A stretch of 64,000 nt of DNA from Isoetes taiwanensis (lineage: Eukaryota; Streptophyta; Lycopodiopsida; Isoetales; Isoetaceae): assembly GCA_021234155.1 (NCBI GenBank), contig JAJEKV010000144.1:310001-374000 (forward strand). The letters run 5' to 3'. The notes under the pieces were generated by a model that ran no database searches, had not been told where the DNA came from, and was given only the letters and a program-made list of their open reading frames with translations. The position numbers and the translations under genes were made by a program. Shown here piece after piece: positions 12,401 through 22,218 of the stretch. Every line of letters starts with the position of its first letter. Position 1 is the stretch's first letter.

Positions 12401-12850
12401 CTAAAGCCGGATAAGTCCACCGGGTGAAGGTAATCAAGAGGCGAAATCGATGAGGCATTTTTGAAGGTGATGGAGAATGGCTATCAGGAAACGTAGAGGA
12501 AGGTGATAACTTTGCTGTTGTAGCGAAAGGGGAAATCGGGGAGAATGCAGATTTCTATGTGGTCAAATGTGTTAAGTCGAGGCATATCCTTGATGTAATT
12601 GTCAAGGATAGTGGGTCGAACCTTCAATGTGGATGAACATGTGTTGGCTGGTTTGTACTATCTTTGCCTACCCGGATGGTAGTTGGGAGCTACTTGAAGA
12701 CAAAGGGCGACTTTCAAAGATCTATCATCCGCGTATCAGCTATCAAGTTTGAGATGAATCGATTCGGCACCAACAGATTTTCCCTTGAACGGGCTACTCA
12801 CCGGATGATCCTTGGATGATTACGCCATATGAAGGTTGAATATGCTTGGC
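9472..12850 (+). pseudogene. Decayed plus-strand coding segments, function unknown
   Basis: Several protein-like stretches appear on this strand, separated by stops and frame changes. They include a start at 9472 (MALPRHRLEAITRLALDFRP), and a Lys-rich stretch 11095-11349 that carries GNKSKKSK followed by AGGTH twice. Further segments are near 11350-11700 (FHIEDIRATQFLWLDGVPLN, NPFYLSDDKLHDTLFVQRLP), near 11900 (KYDGVRFRGVADACEFANSF) and near 12500-12760 (FAVVAKGEIGENADFYVVKC, ISAIKFEMNRFG). They could be exons of one gene or a pseudogene. I do not recognise the family. Their order along one strand inside the inverted repeats suggests a single original gene. Confidence 0.35.
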
Positions 12851-13140
12851 CTAGTTGTTTTATCATTGTAACAAATCTGTAGTTACTTGTGTACTTGTCT
12901 CAAATTTTGATCATTGTATTGGAGACAATGCCCCTAAGACAATGTTTGTAGTATTGGTTTGAATTATTGGAGTATCTTAGTATTGGAAACAATGCTTGTA
13001 GTATTGGAGAGTAAGCTTGATATATATTACAGAAAATTGTACACTCAAGATTAGAACATCACTCAATATCACTCAATACTGAAGATAAGACAAAGTAATC
13101 ATACATATATATTACAAAAAAGTACTGTACAATGGTTACT

Positions 13141-14040
13141 TCATGAGTCATCGAAGTCTTCAGAGTCATGCTGGTCGCCAGGAAGGGTGCCCAGCAGCTG
13201 CCTTTGTACTTCTAATGGAGCATTGAGGATATAGTAGGCCGAGACAAGATAGTTGTTGAGGCAGTAATCCAGCACTACAACTGTCTCCTCTTCCAACCAT
13301 GCATCGCTGATGTCAAACCCGTGAGATCGTTTCACTGACATGGGAAGACAAGTACTCAAAGTTGGACACACAAACTTACGCAAGAAGTTGTCCTCTTCTT
13401 GCCCCTTTGAAAGGCATAATGGGAAGGGTTGTGTGTGCAGGGTTTAGAAACCCTTTGTGTAGGCTGTCATCAACCAAGAAAATCATACCATGATTTTGAG
13501 GAAAATCCTCAAGTACAACCTTCAACTCCTTGAAAAAATCTGCTTTTCCGGTACGTTTGGATGCTTGCATGCATAGCAATGCTCTTGACCATAAACCTTC
13601 AAGAATCAGTGCGCAAATCAGGGAACAATGCATCCACCATATCCCTTGTATTCAAGCAGAGAAGCACTCCAAATAACAATATCAAACCTCTGCGATTGCC
13701 CACTCCACAAACTCATGATACCACGGTGCGCAAATGAGGTACTTATTTGCGTTTCTTTTACAACATGCTTGGTTTGTGGTGGAGGCAAGATTTTCCGTTC
13801 ATTCTCCTCTGTTGTGTGCGTGCCGATTACACCATTTACGCCCGGCACCATCAACTTCCGTGCGGGTGTCCATCCTTGGACGTTTGCAACCCTTTGCCGA
13901 TGTGTCTTTGCATCGTGCTTGTAATGCGGCCGCAATGTGTAGCCGGACTCTGTTTGGAAGTGCTATCGGGAGGTCTTTGGACGAGGCCGCAACCCGCCGG
14001 ACTCGCTTTATCTTTGCTACCGGATGATGGAGAGTGCTGA
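13141..14040 (-). pseudogene. FCP1/NLI-interacting-factor-like HAD phosphatase remnant
   Basis: Read on the minus strand, four pieces follow the order of plant FCP1-like domains. They are a RKLMVPGVNGVIG segment (about 13860) at the place of the catalytic strand, FDIVIWSASLLEY (about 13670), FFKELKVVLEDF (about 13530), and MIFLVDDSLHKGFLNPAHTT (about 13460). A C-terminal region KFVCPTLSTCLPM to 13141 follows. The family motif at the first strand normally carries a nucleophilic Asp; here the position reads Pro-Gly, so catalysis would be lost. The pieces lie in different frames, so introns or frameshifts separate them. Such proteins dephosphorylate Ser/Thr or act as scaffolds, but this copy is probably inactive. 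Its presence inside the 7.7-kb block suggests either capture or an element-borne gene. Confidence 0.5.
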
Positions 14041-16340
14041 TAGCCATAGTCGATTCATCCTTATTGGAATCTCCCACCCCCAATGTATGGGTGTTTCGGC
14101 CATCGGTAACCCTTGCTTTGCCTTTGTCCCCGGTTTCTTCATTCCACGACTGTCTTGTTTCTCTCGCATGCAAGGATGAGCTGCAATTAACAACTGAAAT
14201 TTAAAACACATTCTGAAATATAAATGGGATAGAGGGCACCTTTTGTATGTTAGAGTTTGTCCGGCACTTCTTTATCTGTATTGTCTTCTTCATCAGATTC
14301 ACTAAGTATAACCATTGGCTGCCTTCTTTTTCTGCAGACAAGTTTTTACAGAATCCTAAGTTGAATAATCCAAACCAAAATTTGCACATTAAAGGTGGAA
14401 TAAAACAGGGGATCAAATATATTAATTGTTTGAACAAAAACCTTTTGGCTGATGGTTTAGGGTTGTCTTGCAAAATCAAGGTTTGCTTGCCTGAAATACA
14501 TAAGGCAAACTTACATTAGCCATGTTTTTTCTTTCCAAATGCTACTTCTATGGGGACGTCCTCATCAAGGTCATTTTCGACTCACCCTCACTTTCTTCTT
14601 CCACAACCTTCGGCCCTTGACCGTGTCAACCGTGTTCACCGCTTAACGACCGTTCTAATCGATTGCCGACATCTTCGCCATCGTTTTCCCTTCCTCGCAA
14701 AGACGAAAGCAGTTAGAGAGGAGGCCTTTGTAGAGGCGTGCGCAGAATTTGGAACTATACTATAATTGTTGGCACCATCACTACTACTTGAATCTCCCTT
14801 GGATTCAGCATTTTTTTGTGTCTCGACCTTTGTCGCCGCCAAGTCTTTGCCGGTGTCTTTCAAGAGTCTTTGGTAGTTTGTTGTCCAATGTCTGACGACC
14901 TTCTCGATCTTTGTCAATTCAAAATCGAGCCCCAAAAATGGGCATGTACTTTTTTTTCCCATGTCTTGGCTGTGGAGTGTGAACCCTTGTGGACTTGTGC
15001 TTGGCTGATCCACGGGGTCCTTTTACTTTTTGGTGTGATTTGTTTGTTTCCTTTTCCCCGCCGCTACCGGGGAGTTGTGTCTACATGCTCATCAACATCA
15101 ATTATCTTCTTCTCGGTTTTTTGTGAGCTGTTCCAAAGATGCAACACTTCACCTTTCTTGTATTAAGCTTACCTATTTCCCGCACTAAGCCGGTGGGAAT
15201 GGTCTCGTGCACTCGGAGGCGGCATCCTTTTTCCATGAGCAAACCGGGTGCGCCTAACGTGATAATGATGTCCACATTTCATCCCAGCCGAGGGTGTAAT
15301 CATCCCGAATGCAAGACCACGGTGGAGCATCTCTCCTCATCTCCAATTGGCAATCGGAATGGTATTGGAGTGATCTTTGACCGGTGATCATTTCTCTTGG
15401 TCATCTCCCTCGACTGGTGACATTCTTTAAGTCTTTCTTTGGGCTTTTGCAAGGAGGGACTCGTTGTTGGCAATCTCGCAGATTAGTGCAGACCACCTTT
15501 TCTACAGGTTTGATCTATTGGCCCACCCCCCATTTCAAGTAGGGACTTCAACATATATTACGCCATATCTTTCTCCCTCTCCAAAGTATGAATCTCGTGA
15601 GAGACACCTACATTAGGATCCTGGCGATGCTTGAAGGCGTGCAATATTATCCTTTATGGTCTTCAACTTCCCCTCTGCTGGTAGAAGAAGCTTCCCTTTG
15701 CCTCGGTTGATGCGTACTGTTCCTTCTTTGACACTAGGTCATTCTCGGCTGCAATTTTAGGGCTTCCTGCATATCTTGGATCATGCTTTCCAGACGGAAA
15801 TATTTTCCCCATAAGTGAGAATCTTCTTTGGACACATTGAAGTACTCTGAATGACAACCTCCCTTCTAATTTTCTGGTGATTACTTGCCGAGGTTGGCTT
15901 TTCTCGCAATGCTTTAGTCTTTGTTGTTCTGTGTGATTTCTTTGGGCTCTGCTTTGTGTTCACGGGGCCAGTCGGTCGGGTTCACTCTTGACGTTGCTCG
16001 AATAGGCTCTCGCTTTTTGCTGCCCTTCCGCCCAATTGACCTTGAAATTTTCGGATCCCGCTTGGCCCTCTTGCGGTTGTTGAATGCAAATAAAAAGGAA
16101 ACCGTCTTCCTTACTTCTCGTTCTTCAATCCTTCGGGTATATCTTGCTCAACGGCTCAATTAGAGCTTCTTCGTACTTCTCGCCTTATTTTGTCGATGGA
16201 TGTCTTGTTGAATGACACCATTGGTATCCCAAACCTCATTATATTCGCTGCAGATATCACATCCGTTCGAAATTGAGAGGGATGCACACCCTCGTTTGAT
16301 AGACCCGGCGTAGGCATGGAAGTCCTCCTCGGTTCTCGCA
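14041..16340 (-). pseudogene. Decayed minus-strand coding segments upstream of the FCP1-like part
   Basis: Minus-strand frames at 14636-15013 (LGLDFELTKIEKVVRHWTTN, then a Ser-rich stretch near KGDSSSSDGANN), 15663-15857 (AAENDLVSKKEQYASTEAKG) and 16156-16341 (FRTDVISAANIMRFGIPMVS) look protein-like and share orientation with the FCP1-like domain. They may be its N-terminal exons. No family is recognised and stops are frequent. Confidence 0.3.
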
Positions 16341-16852
16341 ATCGGCAGCGAGGTCGGGTCTTAGGGGCACGTTCCTACGGGCTGAAAGAAATCAAGAAAA
16401 CAAATTAACAGGGCATTATAAGCCATCAAAATTGGATTTGCATTTTGCTTACCCCTGCGCATGGCATCCATTGGAATTCTTTGGCCGAGCGGGCGGATTA
16501 ACAACCTTCTTCACCATAGTTTTGGCGTTTGAGTTTTGGAATACTAAGCTTGGAGTGAATCCACGAAATTCTAGAGCTTCTTCTCCGCGGGCTATATGGC
16601 CGAGAGCAAAAGGTGGGGAGCACGGTTCGAAATTACAAATTCAAAGTTCGCTACCCTTTCGGTCACAGTCATTAGTTACGATTGGGCGGTAAGAAGGTTA
16701 TGATTGAAACGAGTACGCCCTATGTGAAGTGACGGGCATAGCATAGGTTACACTTCAATTGGTGAAGGGTGGAAAAAGTAGTGTGAAGGGTGCTGGTGCT
16801 GGGTGCTGGGGTCGCGTTTTTTTGCTACCCACCAGCATACTTTCACCCCTAT

Positions 16853-17284
16853 CTGCAAAGTGTGCACAGGAGGGGCGGATGGAGTGGACTACCCTAGCCA
16901 TTGTCTTATGCCAGCCAATGCCATGTTATACTTTCGTCTGTTGATATCTTGAGACCCTGACCATCAGTTGACCCCTTGGAGTCTGAGCCCCAGGGTAGCG
17001 CCTTGTCATGGTGTTTATTTCATGTTATTATGGTTGTACTGTCTTTTCGTTGATGATGATGGATGGGCTACCCTTCGTGGTGGTATATTGTTTTAGCATG
17101 ATTGTTGTATGCTAACGTGTATGTATGCTTCCGCTGTATAGGATTCCCATAGAGGACGTGGGACGAATGACACCTCCGTGTTCCTCGCCCAGACACTTGG
17201 CCATGTCAAGTGGTCAGAGTATGACGGAGGGCCTTACCATGGTGATGTAGTCGCCATGGGAGGGGAATTCCCGTATTTGTACGA
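16853..17284. other. Non-coding, possible remainder of the interrupted LTR
   Basis: This sits between the right inverted repeat and the copia fragment. It has no coding signal. It might be the rest of the LTR starting at 7628, but there is no second copy to confirm this. Confidence 0.3.
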
Positions 17285-18525
17285 TGGGAGCATCATATAG
17301 ATTATGGGAGCGTCACAATAATGACCTTGAGGAAACCATTTACATGCAGCAATTGGAAGGCTTCATTCAACCTAGCAAGGAAAATCTTGTTTGCAAGCTT
17401 AGGAGATCGATCTATGGCCTCAAACAAAGTCCAAGGGCATGGTTCAAAGAATTGGATAAGTTTTTTCGGCATCATGGCTATAGAAAATGCAATACAGAAT
17501 GGAATGTGTCTTCATTTAAGTATTATTGTGGTTTACGTTGATGACTTGATTTTGATTGACAGCTCCATGGTGGTGATTCATGATCTCAAAAGCAAGCTGG
17601 AAGCAGCATTTCACACGACCAATCTTGGCGAGATACATCAGTATCTTGGCCTTCAAATTCTCCGTGACTGATCTAAAAGGCAGTTTCTAATTCATCAAGA
17701 AAAGGCAATTATGTCCATCCGCACCAGATTTGGCATGGGCACAGTTTCAGCCAAACCGACTCCAGCATCTACTCATGTAAAATTGTCCAAAGGACACCAA
17801 TCTGAAAATTCAGAAGTCATGACCGGCATTCCGTATCGTAGTGCAGTTGGATCCCTGCTACACATCATGGTATGTATATGGCCTAACATTGCAGCCTTAG
17901 TTGGAATAGTAAGCAAATACATGCAACATCCTGGAATTGAGCATTCGCAGGCCATCAAGAGCATTCTCCGCTATCTCCGTGGCAAATCAAAACTTGGAAT
18001 TCTTTATACCCCTGTCTCAATAGACTCCATTGTTCGTCTTGTCAGCTATGTAGACTCTGATTGGACTCGCTCTACCACAGGTTTTTTGATAACTCTTCAT
18101 GGCGAGGCAATAATATGGACTAGCAGCAAACAAACAAGTGTGGCACTATCGTCATATAGCTACCCCAGTCGTCGTTCGAGAAACAATTTGGCTTCATCAA
18201 TTCCTTGCAGAAGTAGGCGTTCCTCAGATTAGTCCCATTATTGTCGACAACGACAACAAAAGTGCAATTGCACTTACTAAAAACCCCATACTTCATGAGT
18301 GCTCCAAGCACATAGGCATCCATCATCATCTATACTCGAGATCAAGTCTAAGAAGGTAACATTCAAATGGAGTATCTGTCTACACAACATATGCCTACTG
18401 TCTTGGTCAAGAACAATTTGGACATCACCGAAAAGCCCTAGGTATCTACTCAAATTCAGACCTGAGCTAAGGGCAAGCACACATGGTGTATCTCAGATCC
18501 GAATTTGAGGTTCAGAACGGGGGAG
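17285..18525 (+). pseudogene. Ty1/copia pol fragment (RT and RNase H)
   Basis: This is the C-terminal part of a copia polyprotein. It shows MQQLEGFIQPSKENLVCKLR and IYGLKQSPRAWFKELDKFF, then a frame change at about 17515 to VVYVDDLILI (the catalytic YVDD). HTTNLGEIHQYLGLQIL follows, a stop at about 17669, and the linker TPASTHVKLSKG. Next come PYRSAVGSLLHIM and LRYLRGKSKLGILYTPV, then RNase H-like YVDSDWTRSTTGF and WTSSKQTSVALSS. A last frame change near 18150 leads to RETIWLHQFLAEVGVPQISP and VDNDNKSAIALTKNPILHE. Gag, protease, integrase and the 5' part of RT are missing, and at least two frame changes plus a stop break it. Confidence 0.9.
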
Positions 18526-18776
18526 TGATAACGATAGTGCACCAGTGATAAATTCTGCTTATAAATTTTGTACAGCAGAATCTCCAGGTCACCATAAACA
18601 TTACATTTGTGACCTACTCTAAATATATAAGTCCTCCTTTGTGTCGGTGGACCCTTTTTGCTTGTTTGGTCTTTTTTCGTGCAGCGCTTCAAGCTATAAC
18701 CAAAATGTGTCTTTGTATTCCTTGTATCGAAGGGGTAAAGAAGCAATTAGGCTATGGGATGGGCGCATGAGATAAT
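18526..18776 (+). mobile_element. Copia 3' LTR
   Basis: A purine tract (GAACGGGGGAG) precedes TGATAACGATAGTGC at 18526. A TATA-like CTAAATATATAAG lies near 18620. The LTR ends before 18777, where the PPR duplication starts. The exact 3' edge is uncertain. Confidence 0.6.
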
Positions 18777-19780
18777 TTTGGGTTTAACTCCTAGAATCGT
18801 ACGATTTTAAACAATCGAAATCGAAATGGCACCCTTTGCCCGCGTAACAGGAAGAAAGCAGTGTCTCGGCAAATGTTTTTCGTGTTCATGGGTTTTAAGT
18901 GTACCATGATGGTTTACAGTTATGCTTGAGATTATATAAAGAAGGCATGCTTGGTTAGTCAAGGGGATGCACTTAAAGGGCGTAGCCAATTTGTTAGATC
19001 AAAATCAGTCATCAGTTGCCAATATCGTGTCTATCTTACAGACGTGCAGAAAGGAGAAGAGCCTAAAATATGCAAACAATATCATTAGCCATCATGGATT
19101 TGAGGCACAGGCAATGGTGGGAAACTATGTTGTGCCAATGTTTGTGGAATGTGGTAGTATTTCTGATGCACATCAGGCTTTTAACCGGTTATTTGATCAC
19201 AATGAGCACTCCTGGACTTCTCTTATATTAGGCTATATGCAATGTGGACAGCCCCAAAATGCCCTTAACCTCTATCAAAGGATGCAAGAAGACAAGGTAC
19301 ATCCTAATGGTCATACCCTCACAGCCTTTACCGAGAGCCATGTGCAAGAGTGAAGGACGGGAAAGAGGTAGGCAAGTTGCATTTTCAGATTGTAGAAAAG
19401 GGAATTGATGTGGATGCATTTGTTGGCAGTGCCTTGGTTGACATGTATGTTAAATGTGGCTCTCTTGGGAAGGCCTTAGAAGTGTTCAACACAATGTCAA
19501 TTCGAGATATTGCATCACGGATCTGCGTTAATAGCGGGGTTATGTTGAAAACGGACTTGGTTTGGAAGCTCTTAAGTACTTTGAACAAATGAAAGTGGAA
19601 GGTTTGTCCCCAAATCCGATAACCTTTGTTTGTTGCTTGAAAGCTTGGCGTAGCTTAGAAAATATAAACAAGGCACGAAAAATCCATGCAGAAATTTCTC
19701 AAAATGAGTTTGAAAGGAATCCCTTTATTTGTAGTGCATTGATAGATATGTATGTCAATTGTGATAGATATTTGTAGTGC
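18777..19780 (+). pseudogene. Truncated duplicate of the DYW-PPR gene
   Basis: From about 18780 this is nearly identical to 22032 onward, offset 3252 bp, including about 185 bp upstream of the start codon (18967 here, 22219 in the intact gene). Indels break the frame near 19330 (CTTTACCGAGAGCC versus CTTTACTGAGAGCC, plus an extra base) and near 19520. The copy ends at the codon for about residue 263 of the intact protein, where short repeats begin. It lacks the remaining PPR motifs and the whole DYW domain, so it cannot make an editing factor. The direct order and shared upstream DNA show local duplication rather than retroposition. Confidence 0.9.
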
Positions 19781-19843
19781 ATTGATAGATATGTATGTCA
19801 ATTGTAATGCATTGATAGATATGTATGTCAATTGTGGCGAAGT
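19732..19843. repeat. Triplicated short repeat at the pseudogene break
   Basis: TGCATTGATAGATATGTATG followed by TCAATTGT occurs three times in a row, with spacers of different length. The intact gene has it once at the equivalent place. Confidence 0.85.
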
Positions 19844-20406
19844 TTCTGTTATCTGCTCATCTTGCATCTACTCCGGTACAAAGAATTGTTCTGATTGATA
19901 TTGGATTTTCTTTTAGTCCTATAGAATTGTGGTTTTATAAACTGTGCCTGATCCATATGGTGATTCTTGCAGCGGCCCAGGTCTGCAGAGTGGTGGTTTG
20001 AGGAGGAGGAACTGAAAAGGAGGTGTTTAAGATCTGGGAAGGTTGCAAAACACAAAATTTTACGATTTGAATGACGTGTTTTGAGGTTTAACAAAGTGAC
20101 TCACCGAAGTGTTGCCAAGGTGATGGTGTGCCAGAGCTCTAAGATGGATAAGAAGTTTCTGATTCAATGCGACAGATGCATTGCTTTTGGATGTGGGTTA
20201 AATGTGCCAATGTAGTAATTTAGGTACAATTTGTTCATAGTTTGTTGTACATTGGATGTAATCAAATCGATTGCATCAGTGCACGAGTGATGATTTTTGT
20301 TTGCTTTGGAAAACTGGTTACAGATATGTACCTTTGAATTTTTGGTTTTCGTTGTCTTTCTATATTTCCGAGAAGCAGATCTAACAATGGCATTGCTGAT
20401 ATGCAG
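19844..20406. other. No complete gene; sequence between pseudogene and methyltransferase-like exon
   Basis: The last bases before 20407 read TGCTGATATGCAG, a plausible 3' splice site. Upstream text is intron-like, with no frame I can connect. Confidence 0.35.
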
Positions 20407-20559
20407 ATGGAAAAAGCATGATGTCTGCTGGTCTTGCAGCAGTGAGTTTGGCAGGTGTCGATATGGATCTTATTGTGAAAGGTGTTAACAGCATGCGAAT
20501 TCTATGCATTGGGCTTGGAGGTGGTAGCCTTCCACTGTTTTTGGCCCAGAATCTGAGAG
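20407..20559 (+). pseudogene. Methyltransferase-like exon fragment
   Basis: One open exon is flanked by an acceptor (ATGCAG) and a donor (GAG then GTACTT). Read in phase it gives GKSMMSAGLAAVSLAGVDMD and then SMRILCIGLGGGSLPLFLAQ. The ILCIGLGGGSLPLFL stretch is the glycine-rich motif I of class I SAM-dependent methyltransferases of the spermidine-synthase-like or METTL13-like type found in plants. I could not find the following acidic-motif exon downstream, so this is likely a leftover piece of a gene broken by the duplication around it. It may also be one exon of a gene with unrecognised others. Confidence 0.5.
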
Positions 20560-22218
20560 GTACTTATGCAGAATTCTTTGGTAGTTTTTTACGCTTCAGG
20601 GTTGAATGGGTAGCTCTTTGCAAAACCAGATTTTAAGTTTTACCTTCACAGGCTACATTGTATATATGTTGAATAAGCTTGTGTCTACCAAACCTCATTG
20701 AACCACATACTCTAAACCATGTCCTTTTGCACCTCTCAATGCCACGCATTTCAACATTGGCACTGTGTCGTATGAATCTCTGTTTTGTGTCCGGATTTAA
20801 GCATGTAAAGGTTTGAATCACAATAACTGCCTGCTGACAACAATGTATAGCTTCCACCTGGAAAACCAATCGAGTCATACAAACATGTCTTCCACTTCAA
20901 TATTGCCATGTGGTGCTAAATACTGAAGTTAGAATAATGGACATGGGATTTGGCTGTTGCAGAAAACAATCAAGTAAGAAGAAGCCTTGTGTTGTCAGTG
21001 GTATTATCAAATTTACTGTGCTATTATTTCATTTTTCTAGCATATCTAAATTTGGTGGATCTTCAGCATTACTTATTTTGCAGCCAGCAGGAAGACGATC
21101 ATGTTAAATCAAACTCGAATTTGCTTTTGACAAGGATCTGCAACGCAAGTGGTACAAAGCTACATGGGAGTACGGCCCTCTTGACAGGATTCAGTCTAGA
21201 AGATTAAAAAATATTTCGGCTTCGGTCCATCTCCACATGACAATATAGAATCAAAGTTTTGGAGTAAAGTTCTTAGCAACGTGAGAATAAAATTTGTGAT
21301 TTAGGACCTAAGTCAAGGCAATACTGACATAAAGCATTCTATCAACATCATATGCTCATGATGCTATGCAATTGCAATTGAAATGTTGCCTTTAAGACAC
21401 TAACTTCCATTTTATTCTTGAAACACTTCAACGAACAAAAGATTGCCTAACTAGAAAGTTTAATTGAATTGTTATGGTGTATTTGTAGTGTTGGCAAACA
21501 ATTTCTAGTTCAAAATTAGAAGCAATGTTGTGTGTTTGCTGCAATTTCCTTTTTAGCAGTTGCTGCAATGCATTTACGGGAAAATGGGTCCAATCACTAG
21601 TTGTTTATCTAAATGTTGTTCCTACTACTGAATGCGGAGGTTTCACCTTCTGCATTGGAAATTAATTATGGGTGTTAGCTAAACTTGATAGATGAAGACA
21701 AGTCGCAAACATGCCTTCCAAGTGTGTTAAAATCGACCTGGTAATGGTAAAAGCCCCATTAATTGACTTGCATTAATTGAGAATATTTTTTTGTATTAAG
21801 CATAAAATGATATAACTTTGGATTTTGTTAAACTCTCCAGGATTAATATTCATTAGCCATATATCCAAGTTATAAGAAGATATCTGCATCTTACCATGGA
21901 GATATGGATTTCCATGACCCTATTGCAACTTTGTTCGCTTCATCAAATGGGTGCATAATGGATTATATATGCTGGTATAACTCTACTCTTAAAGACTAGA
22001 CTCCTTTATAGCGAGTCGAGAGATTTCTTGTAGGTTTAACTCGTAGAATCGTACGATTTTAAACAATCGAAATCGAAATGGCACCCTTTGCCCGCGTAAC
22101 AGGAAGAAAGTAGTGTCTCGGCAAATGTTTTTCGTGTTTATGGGTTTGAAGTGTACCGTGATGGTTTACAGTTATGCTTGAGATTATATAAAGAAGGCAT
22201 GCTTGATTAGTCAAGGGG
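20560..22218. other. Intergenic; upstream of the intact PPR gene
   Basis: AT-rich with short frames only. The last about 190 bp (22030-22218) are the duplicated promoter-proximal region shared with 18777-18966. No confident TATA box or exon is assigned elsewhere. Confidence 0.4.

Larger units (their letters stand above)
9164..16848. mobile_element. Candidate 7.7-kb DNA transposon with terminal inverted repeats
   Basis: The left end reads GGGTGAAAGTATGTTGGTAG then CAAAAA. The right end, reverse-complemented from 16848, reads GGGTGAAAGTATGCTGGTGG then GTAGCAAAAA, so the ends match apart from one substitution and a 3-base insertion. CTAT occurs immediately outside both ends (9160-9163 and 16849-16852), a possible target duplication. 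The interior has two sets of decayed coding sequence pointing toward each other: plus strand about 9472-12850, minus strand about 16340-13141. No recognisable transposase was found, so the superfamily is open. The pairing could be coincidence in a nested region, but 26 matching positions at the two edges argue against that. Confidence 0.5.
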
